64,000 nucleotides of DNA from Paenibacillus profundus (GCF_021369635.1 NZ_JAJNBZ010000011.1:98011-162010); one strand, 5' to 3'; shown: positions 15,870-25,107, numbered from the stretch's first letter. A program made the numbers and translations. The notes: generated from the sequence alone by a model not told the origin.

Positions 15870-18800
15870 CTATTCTCCACTAGCCTGCCGCGCTTTTTTA
15901 ATCTTTACTACCTGGCTCTGCGGGACGGAGGCATCGTGGTATACGACGAACGCCTTGTCGAAATGCTGCAAGTAATCAGCATTCTGCGACTTCGGCGAGA
16001 GAATAATCATCTTGCGGACAAGCTCTTGCTCGTACAGTTCGAACACTCTGGCCTTGCGGCTCTCATCGAGAGCGCTGTCGAATTCGTCGAGGACAATGTA
16101 GCCGGGGTTCGTCTCTATCGTCTTCAATAGCGCGAGGGCAAACAGCAGGGAGCTTAGCGATTCTTCGCCCCCAGAGACACCTTTGCCCACCTTGTTGCCG
16201 CGTCCTTTCAAGCTTACTTCTTCCATTGGACCGCGATGTCCTTGCTTGCGCGCTCGGACATTCAAGAAGTATTTGATGTCCCCGTGCTTCGATTCTTGAT
16301 GATGCCAATCGACCTCGCCATCGAAGCCGAACATGTCCATGTAGGCAATGAATTTGGCATTGACACGATGCACCTCGTATTGAATGGAATTGAACAGCTT
16401 GTCTTCCAGTTCTTGAAGCTGCTCTTCCAACTGGTTCATGAGTGTCTTTGAATTTTGCACATCCTGGGCGCCACGTTCGTACGCTTCCCGCGTCCGTTCA
16501 TAGTTTTCCATCGCATACTCGTTCACCTGCTCACTGCAAGCAACCTGTAATTGGATCACCGCCTGTTCACGTTCAGACCGCCAGGCCGTTCCGGTCTTAT
16601 GTTCGCTATCGCCTTCCACAGCTTGTTCCATTTCCAGCTCCAACGTCACCTCATCCCACAAAAATGGAAGCCGTTCGTGCCATTGCTGCAGCTCTACCTG
16701 CATTTCTGCCCATTTCTGTTGGCTGACATCTCGCTCTTCGGAGCGGTTGCGATGCTGTCGCTCTGCCTGTTCCATCGATCCTTCCGTATCTTGAAGCAGG
16801 CTTCGCTTCTCCCGCGACCTGCGTTTTGAGCTTTCGATCGAGGTGTCCAGACGCTCCAACCGGTTCCCGATGTCTCTTCCTTCGCGGGTTAACTCTGCTT
16901 CCTCCCGCTGGAGCTCTGTCAGTTCCCGTCCTAACTGCTGAAGCCGCTCGATCTGCTCCCGCTCATGCTCGTATTGATCATAGATTTCCGCATATTGTTG
17001 CAGCTGCTTAGCTTGATGATCCAACGCAGCATGCCTTGCGTTCAACTCCGCAATCTCCGCATCCGCTGCACTGCGACGCTCTTTGCATGCATCGCGTTCG
17101 GCTGTATATTGCGCTAGCTGCTTGGCTCTCAATTCCCGTTCGGCAGAATCGGCCAGGAGCGTCTCCGCCTGCTGCACCTGCAGCAGCACGGAACGAAATA
17201 ACGCTAGCTGCTCCTTGACCCGCTCCCACTCACTCTCTTTATTTTCATACGCAAGCTGTTGCTTCACAATATTCTCTTGCAGCCTCTGTACGCGGATCCG
17301 CACTCCTTTCGTATTGAGCAGCCATTGTTGCATTTCCTGAGGGCCGCGACGCGCATACCGTTCAACGAGCACCCCATCCTGCAGCTTCGTATCGCTCCCC
17401 CCTTGCGCTAACTCATGCAGCCACCACAGCGCCTTCATCGCGGCTGTATACATCTCATCACTCAATCCATTCTTTACTCGAATGCCGAACCCTTCGAGGC
17501 CTTCCAACGAGCGTTCCGGTACTACGGAAGGCAGCTCGACATGAATCAGGTCGTTAGGAGGTGCGAATGATTTGCTCTCGACAAATACACTGTATTTGAC
17601 CGCTTCCAGCATGAATTCCTGGTCCAACGGAGCATGCTCGTCCATTTCCAACAGCTGCTGCAGCGTGTACACCTGTATTCCCTTCTGCCTGAACACGCGT
17701 ACGGACTGCTCTTGGCGCTTCGACAGCGCCTGTTCCGCTTGTAGCGAAGCTGCTTCCTGCCTAAGCTGCTCCATATGCTGATACATCTGCCGCGTTTCGT
17801 CTTGAAGGACGAGATAGCGGGCGTCCAAGCTTTCAATTTGCAGTTGGACGAAATGGCTGTCGCCGAACTCCTGCAGGACATTGCGCGATTTCTTCTCCCC
17901 TTCCCGATCCTGTTCGATACGGGCGGACAAGCCGCCGATCTCCTCTTGCAGCTTATCCAATCGCTGCTGCAGCGAATCCCGCTCTTCCGTCAACTGCCGA
18001 ATGGCAGACTGAACCCGATCCAAGCGGTTTCGGGTATCTGTCAACAACAACTTCACCTCATCTGCCGCATGCGGTATCAGCTTGACTTGGTCGGCCAGCG
18101 CCTTCAAGCGGTCATTGAGCTCCGTCCGCTCTTGCTCACGCTCTTCAACGGCTGCCTTAACTTGTATGAGCCGCAGCTCGATCGTCTGCAGCTTAAGATC
18201 CCATTCCTGCCTCTCCGTCTGTCGAACCGCCTGCTCTTCTGCCAGCCGTTCCATGTCCATGAGCAGCAGCGCCTTGCGATCGCGAAGCTCCTCGATATCG
18301 ATCTCCAGTTGTTCCATCTGGCCCTCGAACAGACGCTGTTCTTGTTGATAACGGCTCATGAGCACCGTGGAGGCTTGCACGAATACCTGCAGGCTCTCCA
18401 ACCTTCTCTGATTACGGTCCAGCAGCCGATCGCGTTCCTTCTGCCATTTGTCTAGCTCGAACTTATGATGGAACTGGTTCTGCTCAGCCTCTTGCAGCGA
18501 CTTGGCCCCCTCCTGCAGCTGCTCCTTGGCAGCTTCCCAGTTGCGCTGCATGCGGTCGATCTGCGTCATCTCGCTGAAGATGCGGAATCGCTCCTCCGGT
18601 CTCATCGTCGCGAACTGATTCACATCCTGCTGGTACCAGATGAGATAGAATGAATCGGGATCCACCACATACTTGTGCTGCAGCTGATAGCGATACTCGC
18701 GCAAGCTGTTCGCACTGTCACCCGACGTAAAGCGGGTTTCCCGCTCCCACTCCCCAGGCCGTTCCCCTTCGCGAATCCAATATTCTTTTTTAAGCGGATC

Positions 18801-19109
18801 GCCAGGCTTCTGCTCCAGATGCAAGGAGAACTGGATATATTGCGCTGCATCAATCGGCTTAGGACCAACATTGGCAAATACGAGTTGGATCTTGGCGTGC
18901 CACACTTGGTCCTGTTGGATGTTTTTTGAACGCAACCCTTCCAATTCTACTTTTGCCGATCCGAGCACTGCTCCCATGCAGAACGTCAACGTTGATTTGC
19001 CGGAGCCGTTGGGACCTGTAATGAGAATATGTTCCATCATTCCGGATAAATCCAAGCGTGTCGCCGGGTAATCTCGTACTCCGGAAATGCTGAGCTCCCA
19101 AGGAATCAT
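15870..19109 (-). CDS. jetC: SMC/MukB-like ATPase of a Wadjet system (JetC-like)
   Basis: A 1079-residue protein with Walker A TGPNGSGKST at residues 31-40, ~900 residues of Glu/Gln/Arg-rich coiled coil with a central hinge-like globular part, and a C-terminal ABC signature VSGGEESLSSLLFAL (from ~978) with Walker B YIVLDEFDSALD. This is the head-coil-hinge plan of SMC-type ATPases. In Wadjet systems JetC with JetA and JetB extrudes DNA loops to recognise small circular DNA. Its start overlaps the jetB-like stop as ATGA (19106-19109), and the four-gene context supports JetC rather than SbcC. Confidence 0.82.
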   Translation of the reverse strand: MIPWELSISGVRDYPATRLDLSGMMEHILITGPNGSGKSTLTFCMGAVLGSAKVELEGLRSKNIQQDQVWHAKIQLVFANVGPKPIDAAQYIQFSLHLEQKPGDPLKKEYWIREGERPGEWERETRFTSGDSANSLREYRYQLQHKYVVDPDSFYLIWYQQDVNQFATMRPEERFRIFSEMTQIDRMQRNWEAAKEQLQEGAKSLQEAEQNQFHHKFELDKWQKERDRLLDRNQRRLESLQVFVQASTVLMSRYQQEQRLFEGQMEQLEIDIEELRDRKALLLMDMERLAEEQAVRQTERQEWDLKLQTIELRLIQVKAAVEEREQERTELNDRLKALADQVKLIPHAADEVKLLLTDTRNRLDRVQSAIRQLTEERDSLQQRLDKLQEEIGGLSARIEQDREGEKKSRNVLQEFGDSHFVQLQIESLDARYLVLQDETRQMYQHMEQLRQEAASLQAEQALSKRQEQSVRVFRQKGIQVYTLQQLLEMDEHAPLDQEFMLEAVKYSVFVESKSFAPPNDLIHVELPSVVPERSLEGLEGFGIRVKNGLSDEMYTAAMKALWWLHELAQGGSDTKLQDGVLVERYARRGPQEMQQWLLNTKGVRIRVQRLQENIVKQQLAYENKESEWERVKEQLALFRSVLLQVQQAETLLADSAERELRAKQLAQYTAERDACKERRSAADAEIAELNARHAALDHQAKQLQQYAEIYDQYEHEREQIERLQQLGRELTELQREEAELTREGRDIGNRLERLDTSIESSKRRSREKRSLLQDTEGSMEQAERQHRNRSEERDVSQQKWAEMQVELQQWHERLPFLWDEVTLELEMEQAVEGDSEHKTGTAWRSEREQAVIQLQVACSEQVNEYAMENYERTREAYERGAQDVQNSKTLMNQLEEQLQELEDKLFNSIQYEVHRVNAKFIAYMDMFGFDGEVDWHHQESKHGDIKYFLNVRARKQGHRGPMEEVSLKGRGNKVGKGVSGGEESLSSLLFALALLKTIETNPGYIVLDEFDSALDESRKARVFELYEQELVRKMIILSPKSQNADYLQHFDKAFVVYHDASVPQSQVVKIKKARQASGE

Positions 19110-19816
19110 AACGTGTCGGCTCCTCCCAGATTGTATCGTTTGAAAAATTTAAGCACTTCGTCCATATGCAGCTGCTGCGATTGGCTGAATTCCGCAAAGC
19201 GCTTCAAGTATGAATTGCCGAACATCCGGCTTCCAATGGCCGTTAGCTCGTAAGCCTCTTCTTCGGACACGCTCTCGAACTTCGTAATCGCGCCGATACG
19301 CATGAGCGCGCTAAGATTCGCTTGCATTTTCCGCCGAATGTCCAATGTCTCATGACCGAACGCTTCGAGCAGTTGGGTGAACAGCGTGAATTCATTCTGC
19401 AATACGTCTTGATGATAGAAAATAAACATTAACAACGCCAAGCTCTCCGCAGACAACATATCCTTCGCCTGCCGCGCTGGCACGCGCATCAGCAAGATCG
19501 TCTGATCCCGGCGCTCGTCGTACACCAGTTGAAAATATCGCGCCACCGATTGGTTGACGCGGTCGATAAACTGATGAAAGGCGTCGATTTCTTCCGGCTT
19601 CAACTGCAGCAGGCGCATCACTTCGCGGCGCGGCAGCCCAAAGTTGTCGTTCCGCACAGTCGCCGAAGAAGAGAACATAATCTGCATGAACGCATGTTCT
19701 TCGTCCGGACTCAGCACCGCCGTCAGTTGGGCCATTGCAGCCAATGGCCGGTGGTTGTCCACATAGCTGTCATTCGGTTCGAGTTGTTCGGATAACATAT
19801 TGTCGGTCTGATTCAT
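19106..19816 (-). CDS. jetB: MukE-like kleisin-associated subunit of a Wadjet system (JetB-like)
   Basis: A 236-residue, mostly helical protein with winged-helix character (RREVMRLLQLKPEEIDAFHQ; LSALMRIGAITKFESVSEEE). Its size and position between the jetA-like and jetC-like genes match the MukE-like JetB subunit, which bridges the kleisin and the SMC ATPase. The start lies 47 bases inside the upstream gene and its stop overlaps the downstream start, showing tight co-translation. I recognise the role mainly from operon order; direct sequence similarity to MukE is not visible by eye. Confidence 0.65.
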   Translation of the reverse strand: MNQTDNMLSEQLEPNDSYVDNHRPLAAMAQLTAVLSPDEEHAFMQIMFSSSATVRNDNFGLPRREVMRLLQLKPEEIDAFHQFIDRVNQSVARYFQLVYDERRDQTILLMRVPARQAKDMLSAESLALLMFIFYHQDVLQNEFTLFTQLLEAFGHETLDIRRKMQANLSALMRIGAITKFESVSEEEAYELTAIGSRMFGNSYLKRFAEFSQSQQLHMDEVLKFFKRYNLGGADTL

Positions 19817-21179
19817 CGGCCCATTCCCACTCCTTCTTCTGCGTCATTTGTTCTGCGTCACGTCCATCTTCTTCAGCGGTGTCACGCGACATCACGGCGT
19901 GCCGGTTCGATACGACCGCCGATACGGCCAGCAAGGCATTGATCGCATCCGCCCATTGCTCCGATCCCGCTTCCAGCACAAGAGGCTCAATCCCGACCTG
20001 CCGCTTCTCCGCCAATACTCGCTCCACGTCTTCCGTGCGAATCATCGCCTTCGTCATTTGCCACTCGATATCGTCAAGATGTGTATTCAACTCAATCTCT
20101 GTCCACTCCTGCGCATCCTGAAACGTCTCTTCATCGTACTCCTCGATCGGTTCTGTGGACGGCGTGTAATTTTCCAAATATCGGATCGTGGACATCACTT
20201 GCGACTCCGGTATCGGAGAAGCGAACTTGACTGGCACCCACAATCCGTCCAACCGCTCGCCTTCATCCCGATTTTGTTCCATAAAGCTTAAAATTTCCGT
20301 ACCATTCGGCAAGGTTGACTCCGGCTTCTTATGGAAGGAATCGATCACATATTGCTTGAAGGCTTTCGGATCAATTTGCACGCCGACTTCCGTCTGCTGG
20401 ATATGAGCGAATTTTAAAATTTTTTGCAGAGTAGACAGGCTGATTTGCGTCCCTTCGAGCATGACGTCGGTTCCCTTTTTGAACAACCGATTCCATTTCA
20501 AGCCCTCTTCGAACGTTTTAAGCTTATCCATCCGTTCATTGACGCGCTTGTCCAATTGCTTCATCAGCTCGACAATAATCTGAACTTGAGGAAGAGCATG
20601 CCGATCTGCCAAAAATTCCAGCTGCCGCTCCTTCAGCTTGTCAACCGCTTCCTCCACATTCCGAATCATGCTGGCCAGACGGTTGCCGCCCGAAATGCCT
20701 TTGTCATCGTACGCTTCACTCAAATCGGCATCCCGTGATGCCTGAAATAACGATCTCGCAATTTCATCCCGCATGTAATACGCCAAAGAATCGTTCGCAA
20801 GGCGAATCAATGTGTCCATCAGCCGCTTGCCGACGTCCATCATCAAGATGCGCCGCTTCGTGCGCACAATCCAGTTGTATTTTTCCAATATATTCAACAG
20901 ACGATCGACCGACAGCGGCGGTTCTTCCCCATAACGGTTCCGGTAGCGGTAATAAAGGGCATTGGCATCTTCAAGCGGCTGTTCAAGACCAAGCGCTTCT
21001 TCATGAATCAAATTGAGTAATTGCAGCATATGCAGCACTTTCAACGGTTCTTCAAAATATTCGCGCAGTTCATTCAACACGCCGGACAGCTTAATAATGT
21101 CACGGAGCGATTCTTTCAGCAGGGGCGTATCATTATCGATATCAAATATCGAGATTAGCCGCTGATCCATGTCTTCCAC
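19770..21179 (-). CDS. jetA: MukF-like kleisin subunit of a Wadjet system (JetA-like)
   Basis: A 469-residue helical protein. The GTG start at 21179 is favoured by GGAGGGG 7 bases upstream; an ATG at 21170 is an alternative. The N-terminal region has winged-helix-like segments (LNELREYFEEPLKVLHMLQL; LLNILEKYNWIVRTKRRILM), the middle is long helix (EEAVDKLKERQLEFLADRHA), and the C-terminus is acidic. This plan fits the kleisin JetA that joins JetB and JetC. It overlaps the jetD-like gene by 25 bases and the jetB-like gene by 47. The Wadjet type, probably II from the D-A-B-C order and sizes, needs profile searches. Confidence 0.68.
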   Translation of the reverse strand: MEDMDQRLISIFDIDNDTPLLKESLRDIIKLSGVLNELREYFEEPLKVLHMLQLLNLIHEEALGLEQPLEDANALYYRYRNRYGEEPPLSVDRLLNILEKYNWIVRTKRRILMMDVGKRLMDTLIRLANDSLAYYMRDEIARSLFQASRDADLSEAYDDKGISGGNRLASMIRNVEEAVDKLKERQLEFLADRHALPQVQIIVELMKQLDKRVNERMDKLKTFEEGLKWNRLFKKGTDVMLEGTQISLSTLQKILKFAHIQQTEVGVQIDPKAFKQYVIDSFHKKPESTLPNGTEILSFMEQNRDEGERLDGLWVPVKFASPIPESQVMSTIRYLENYTPSTEPIEEYDEETFQDAQEWTEIELNTHLDDIEWQMTKAMIRTEDVERVLAEKRQVGIEPLVLEAGSEQWADAINALLAVSAVVSNRHAVMSRDTAEEDGRDAEQMTQKKEWEWADESDRQYVIRTTRTE

Positions 21180-22618
21180 AGCTCCACCCCTCCAAGCAGT
21201 TCTTCTTGTTCCATTGGCTTCTCTTTATCCAGCACTTCCTGCAATTCCCGCTCATAAGCTTCCCATGCTGTAAAAGCTTCCACCCGCTGTGTCAACGGAT
21301 GGGACAAAATCCACTTGACAGCGATACGAGAATGATGCGGAAGAAGCTCTCGCACATGTTCCGATATAATCCCGCCCGCGCGATCCGTGTCGCACCAGAC
21401 GAGCACTTGAGCAATGGAGATCGAACTGGCCAGGACGTCCTTAATAAGCTTGCGATGTCCGCTGCGCAGCTGACCATCCAGTCCGATGACCAGGCTGCCC
21501 GTATCAGATAGAAAATCCGGTTCCGCGCACATTCGGGTCAATATAGCGCGATTTTCCACGAGCCATACATTCCGGCAGGTTGTGGAAAATGTCATGTCAA
21601 ACACCGTCAGATCAGTTGTCGCATGCATATATCCTTGCGGATACTGAACGCCCAGGTTACTCCGCATGTCACCCGCGAACAGGATCGGCGTCACGGCACC
21701 GAGACTGACTAAGCCGATAAAATGAAGCGGCAGCTCCAGATTGACCTCCAGCTTGTTCAGAAAGTCATCCTTGTCCCCATCGAATGCTTTCGAGCCCCCT
21801 ATGTGGCCGTAGTAAGCCGCTCCGATCTGCTTCCAATCAAAGGCAGCCTGCTCCGTTCGCACCATGGCGAGCGCAAGCACGAATTCCACGTACCTGCTAA
21901 GCTTGCCGTCTCTCCAACGGACGCTGAATATCTCCGCAACCGGGGTCATGGCATGCTGCTTCCGTGCATCGGCAAGCGCATTATGCAATCTTTGGATGTA
22001 CGCATGCAGACTTGCTAGAACTTCATCATGCCGCTCCTGCTGCTTCCGGGTTACCCCCTGCATTCCTGCCAGCTTGCCTAAGAGAAGTTCACATTGGCCG
22101 TTCCAGACTTCAATCTGGTCAAGCATCGTCTCTTGCGCTAGCTGCTCTAGTTGTTGTTGAATATGGCAGAGGGTAAGTCCCATCACATAGAACGTCCGTC
22201 TCGTCGTCTTACCGTCGGCAGCATATTCCGTCTTACGGTAGATCCACCCCTCCTGCAGCCAGTCATTCAGCCGTTCCTCGGCTATGCTCGAAGCAGATGT
22301 GAGCAACTCCCGCTCTGTTTTCTTCACATGGGTGCTATGAAATATCGTCAGTAGAGGCTGAATGTGCTCGTGTACCACGGACACGGATTCTGGCGAGTCC
22401 TTCGGAATGAATCCAGTGAACATGCCCATCCGTCTATACGCCCTTGCCGAATGCTTCATCACATCGACGTCGAACGATCTGTCAGTTTGCTGTAGAAGTT
22501 GGAGCTCTTCGCTTTTCTTGACATAGTTCTGACTAATAAATGCGATCACTTGAGTTAGCTGATTCGACGCTTCGTTCATCATAACCGCCCGTCCATTGGT
22601 AAGTGTTATTACGGACAT
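21155..22618 (-). CDS. jetD: Toprim-type nuclease subunit of a Wadjet system (JetD-like)
   Basis: The frame is open to a TTG at 22675, but that TTG is the -35 of a good promoter (22647-22675), so the start must lie downstream. ATG 22618 is used here; ATG 22582 or 22579 is possible, and none has a clear ribosome-binding site. The C-terminal region has Toprim features: NVWLVENRA (Glu near residue 355), SLVIGLDGQL and VLVWCDTDRAGG (the DxD near 410-412). JetD cleaves plasmid DNA captured by JetABC. It is the first gene of the operon, which differs from the A-B-C-D order of type I systems. Confidence 0.75.
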   Translation of the reverse strand: MSVITLTNGRAVMMNEASNQLTQVIAFISQNYVKKSEELQLLQQTDRSFDVDVMKHSARAYRRMGMFTGFIPKDSPESVSVVHEHIQPLLTIFHSTHVKKTERELLTSASSIAEERLNDWLQEGWIYRKTEYAADGKTTRRTFYVMGLTLCHIQQQLEQLAQETMLDQIEVWNGQCELLLGKLAGMQGVTRKQQERHDEVLASLHAYIQRLHNALADARKQHAMTPVAEIFSVRWRDGKLSRYVEFVLALAMVRTEQAAFDWKQIGAAYYGHIGGSKAFDGDKDDFLNKLEVNLELPLHFIGLVSLGAVTPILFAGDMRSNLGVQYPQGYMHATTDLTVFDMTFSTTCRNVWLVENRAILTRMCAEPDFLSDTGSLVIGLDGQLRSGHRKLIKDVLASSISIAQVLVWCDTDRAGGIISEHVRELLPHHSRIAVKWILSHPLTQRVEAFTAWEAYERELQEVLDKEKPMEQEELLGGVELWKTWISG

Positions 22619-22646
22619 TGTATCATATGCGTCGAAACAGGGCGGA

Positions 22647-22675
22647 ATAGTACTTTCTGGGCGTTTGTACGCCAA
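22647..22675 (-). promoter_or_regulatory. sigma-A-type promoter of the Wadjet operon
   Basis: On the minus strand TTGGCG (22675-22670) and TACTAT (22652-22647) are separated by 17 bases. Transcription would begin near 22640, just upstream of the ATG at 22618. It is the only good promoter seen in front of the four overlapping genes. Confidence 0.6.
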
Positions 22676-22783
22676 TAAGGCAATTTCATGAAATTACTAC
22701 AGAACTAAGAGGTATTTTTCCTTTTTTACCGTATATATACATATAGTCATGTTCATATCCAGACAATTACAAAGGGAAAAGGA

Positions 22784-22960
22784 ATGAGATGGGTGACACG
22801 CGCGCTTTACATGAAATTGATGGTGGTAAGTTGTACGTTGGCGCTCTTGAGCGCATGTGCTCCGGCACGCAAGCCAAGTGATGCGGAAGAGCCTTCAACT
22901 GAGTCACACTCCCCTGACAAGGAAAAACAGCCCGTAATCGGGAGTGTTCCTCAAAGCTAG
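22784..22960 (+). CDS. small lipoprotein, 58 residues
   Basis: ATG 22784 follows AAAGGGAAAAGG. The peptide begins with charged residues, a hydrophobic stretch and the lipobox LLSAC (signal peptidase II site, Cys25), followed by a short hydrophilic tail rich in Pro, Glu and Lys. A strong terminator follows at 22985. It should be lipid-anchored on the outer face of the membrane. I know no family for it; it is divergent from the Wadjet operon and may be unrelated to it. Confidence 0.6.
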   Translation: MRWVTRALYMKLMVVSCTLALLSACAPARKPSDAEEPSTESHSPDKEKQPVIGSVPQS

Positions 22961-22984
22961 GGAGTATATTTCTCGAAAAAAAAT

Positions 22985-23026
22985 AAATCGCCTTGTCCTT
23001 TTTCAAAGGGGCAAGGCGATTATTTT
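22985..23026 (+). terminator. rho-independent terminator after the small lipoprotein
   Basis: ATCGCCTTGTCC pairs with GGGCAAGGCGAT (one G-U) across a short A/T loop, with A-rich left and T-rich right flanks, so it can act in both directions. Confidence 0.75.
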
Positions 23027-23092
23027 AGTCCTGGGGCTGGGATAGACTGATCACATTTCTCCAAGCTGATATCAGTTGGAGTTTAAAAAATG

Positions 23093-23139
23093 TTGACAGA
23101 AGCAGCTGTATTCATTATATTAAATGCATGAGCATGCAT
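23093..23139 (+). promoter_or_regulatory. namA promoter with inverted-repeat operator
   Basis: TTGACA (23093-23098), a 17-base spacer and TATATT (23116-23121) form a near-consensus sigma-A promoter. ATGCATG-AG-CATGCAT (23124-23139) follows exactly at the expected transcription start. The palindrome is well placed for repression, perhaps by the MarR regulator encoded downstream at 24467. Confidence 0.65.
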
Positions 23140-23217
23140 ATATAATTTCGTTTGAACATTTTGTACACCCTATATGAGCATGCCAAATCCAGATAGCATA
23201 TAAAGAGGAGATAAGTC

Positions 23218-24270
23218 ATGAAGGATTTATTTACCCCCTATGAAATGATGGAATTGAAACTGAAAAACCGTGTAGTTATGCCTCCGATGTGTCAATATTC
23301 AGTCAGCGACAAAGATGGGATCGCTACTGATTGGCATTATATGCATTATGTGAGCCGGGCTATCGGTGGAGCCGGGTTAATTATTATTGAAATGACCGAT
23401 GTTGAGCCTGATGGCCGCATTTCTGATTTTGATCTTGGGATCTGGTCCGATGACCAAATTCCTGCGTTAGCTAGAATCGTTGAGGGTTGTCATGCTTATG
23501 GCGCTAAGGTGGGCATTCAAATTGCTCACGCAGGACGCAAGGCCGAAGATGCGGCGGTTCCTGTAGCGCCATCGGCAATTCCGTTTGACGCTGAGTCTAA
23601 AACGCCAAGAGAACTAACGACTGCAGAAGTGAAAGCAATGATCGAGAAATTCCGTCTAGGCGTAGCACGAGCTGTCAAAGCGGGAGTTGATGTCATTGAG
23701 CTTCATGGTGCGCACGGTTATCTCATTCATCAGTTCCATTCACCGTTAACCAACCACAGAACGGATGAGTATGGACAAGATTTAACTCTGTTCGGTCAAG
23801 AAGTCATTCGCGCTGCCAAAAGCGAAATGCCGGCAGGGATGCCTCTAATCATACGTATTTCTGCTAAAGAATATGTGGAGGGCGGATACGGAATTAACGA
23901 GAGTCTGGAGTTCAGCAAGGCCTATAAAGAAGCGGGAGCAGATATTTTCCATATTAGTACAGGCGGTGAAGGACCTATTGGGGTTGGACCCATAGCCACT
24001 AGCGAAAAACCGGGTTCCCATGCAGCTTATCAAGTGCCGTTAGCCAGAGCAATCAAGCAGAGCCTGGATGTTCCAGTAATAGCGGTTGGAAGGTTGGATG
24101 AACCGGCGCTTGCCGATGCGGTAATAGGCAATGAAGAGGCTGACCTTGTTGCGGTAGGACGGGGGATGTTGAGAAATCCTTACTGGGCGTTGGAGGCTGC
24201 CGTTCAACTTAATAAAGAGGCAGATATTCCTAAGCAGTATAGATTTGGATTTCCTAGAACGAAAAAATAA
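23218..24270 (+). CDS. namA: NADPH dehydrogenase, Old Yellow Enzyme family (YqjM/NamA)
   Basis: A 350-residue flavin enzyme; ATG 23218 follows GAGGAG. Features of the YqjM branch are visible: MPPMCQYS with the redox-tuning Cys25, HAGRKAE, ELHGAHGYLIHQFHSPLTN with the paired substrate-binding histidines, and GRGMLRNPYW near the FMN phosphate site. It reduces activated C=C bonds of enals, enones and nitro compounds with NADPH and is usually part of the response to electrophiles. It has its own operator-bearing promoter and a MarR gene downstream. Confidence 0.9.
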   Translation: MKDLFTPYEMMELKLKNRVVMPPMCQYSVSDKDGIATDWHYMHYVSRAIGGAGLIIIEMTDVEPDGRISDFDLGIWSDDQIPALARIVEGCHAYGAKVGIQIAHAGRKAEDAAVPVAPSAIPFDAESKTPRELTTAEVKAMIEKFRLGVARAVKAGVDVIELHGAHGYLIHQFHSPLTNHRTDEYGQDLTLFGQEVIRAAKSEMPAGMPLIIRISAKEYVEGGYGINESLEFSKAYKEAGADIFHISTGGEGPIGVGPIATSEKPGSHAAYQVPLARAIKQSLDVPVIAVGRLDEPALADAVIGNEEADLVAVGRGMLRNPYWALEAAVQLNKEADIPKQYRFGFPRTKK

Positions 24271-24296
24271 AGACTAAATATGATGATTCCTTTTAG

Positions 24297-24334
24297 GAGA
24301 CCAGCAGGGTTAGCTTGAGCTGGTCTCTTTTTTT
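24297..24334 (+). terminator. rho-independent terminator of namA
   Basis: GAGACCAGC (24297-24305) pairs with GCTGGTCTC (24319-24327), followed by seven T residues. Confidence 0.85.
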
Positions 24335-24466
24335 ACACCACATCGGTGTTGAGTTGGCAAAAGCTTGAATTCGGACAGCTGCGCCTCATTAATGTTATAA
24401 TGCTGAAAGGATAATTAAGATTCATTACATTCATCAGTAGCTTACGCTCAGGAGAGGAATTGTGAG

Positions 24467-24910
24467 ATGGAGAATGCTCTTAACAATGACCTTATTACTA
24501 ATTGGTTGACTTTGACTCATATACAAATGAACGTAGCCAATGAATTGGAAGCGAATTTGCAACAGAAGTATCAGTTGTCTTTAAAAGAATTTTATTTGCT
24601 TTTGTTTTTGTCAGAGGCTCCAGAGAAAAAATTGAAATTGCAACAGTTGGAGTCCATGGTTGGTTTAAGCCAGAGCGCCGTATCCAGACTTGTTAGCCGA
24701 TTTGAAGCAAAGGGCTGCGGAGCTTTAAAAAGACTTGCCTGCGATGATGATCGCAGAAGTATTTATACTTCGTTGACACCAATAGGCCAAGACAAGCTCG
24801 ACAGGGCACAAGAGACTTTTGAAGAAGTATTATTAGCGGTCTTTCCTGAGAAACAAATAAAGCTGCTGCTGCAACAAATGCTTCATGTCAAACAGGCCGA
24901 ATCCGAGTAA
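24467..24910 (+). CDS. MarR-family transcriptional regulator
   Basis: A 147-residue protein; ATG 24467 follows AGGAGAGG. The winged helix-turn-helix is at residues ~55-100: LKLQQLESMVGLSQSAVSRL, then the wing with DDRRSIYTSLTPIG. Flanking helices would form the dimer. MarR proteins repress detoxification genes until an oxidant or phenolic ligand binds. The single Cys pair (KGCGALKRLACDDD) might serve redox sensing. The nearest plausible target is namA, whose promoter carries a perfect inverted repeat. Confidence 0.85.
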   Translation: MENALNNDLITNWLTLTHIQMNVANELEANLQQKYQLSLKEFYLLLFLSEAPEKKLKLQQLESMVGLSQSAVSRLVSRFEAKGCGALKRLACDDDRRSIYTSLTPIGQDKLDRAQETFEEVLLAVFPEKQIKLLLQQMLHVKQAESE

Positions 24911-24995
24911 AACCCTAGCGGCCGTAAACATCCCGATGTTCTTCATAGCCGCAGGCAACTTGCAGTTTCTTACTGCCAAAAATTCACTTGAACAC

Positions 24996-25071
24996 GAAAT
25001 CATTGCTCAGCTGGGAGAGCGCTTCGCTGGCAGCGAAGAGGTCAGGGGCTCGAGCCCCCTTGGCTCCACCA
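24996..25071 (+). tRNA. tRNA-Ala(GGC)-like sequence with broken acceptor stem (remnant)
   Basis: From the D arm (GCTCAGCTGGGAGAGC) through the anticodon arm (CTTCG-CTGGCAG-CGAAG, anticodon GGC), a perfect T stem (AGGGG/CCCCT) and an encoded TGGCTCCACCA end, this is a tRNA-Ala. The 5' strand of the acceptor stem should be near GGGGCCA but reads GAAATCA, so positions 2-5 do not pair properly. The T loop has CTCGA instead of TTCGA. Length is the usual 76 bases. It is probably a displaced copy left by integration of an element, not a working tRNA. Confidence 0.6.
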
Positions 25072-25084
25072 ATTACAAATACGG

Positions 25085-25107
25085 ACACGCCTAATGGCGT
25101 GTTTTTT
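25085..25107 (+). terminator. terminator after the tRNA-Ala-like sequence
   Basis: ACACGCC-TAAT-GGCGTGT followed by TTTTT. It sits 14 bases after the CCA end, as expected for a tRNA unit. The rest of 24911-25374 shows no gene. Confidence 0.75.

Noticed and set aside
22619..22675. jetD start at TTG 22675
   Set aside because: This TTG is part of the -35 box of a good promoter, so it cannot be in the mRNA made from that promoter.
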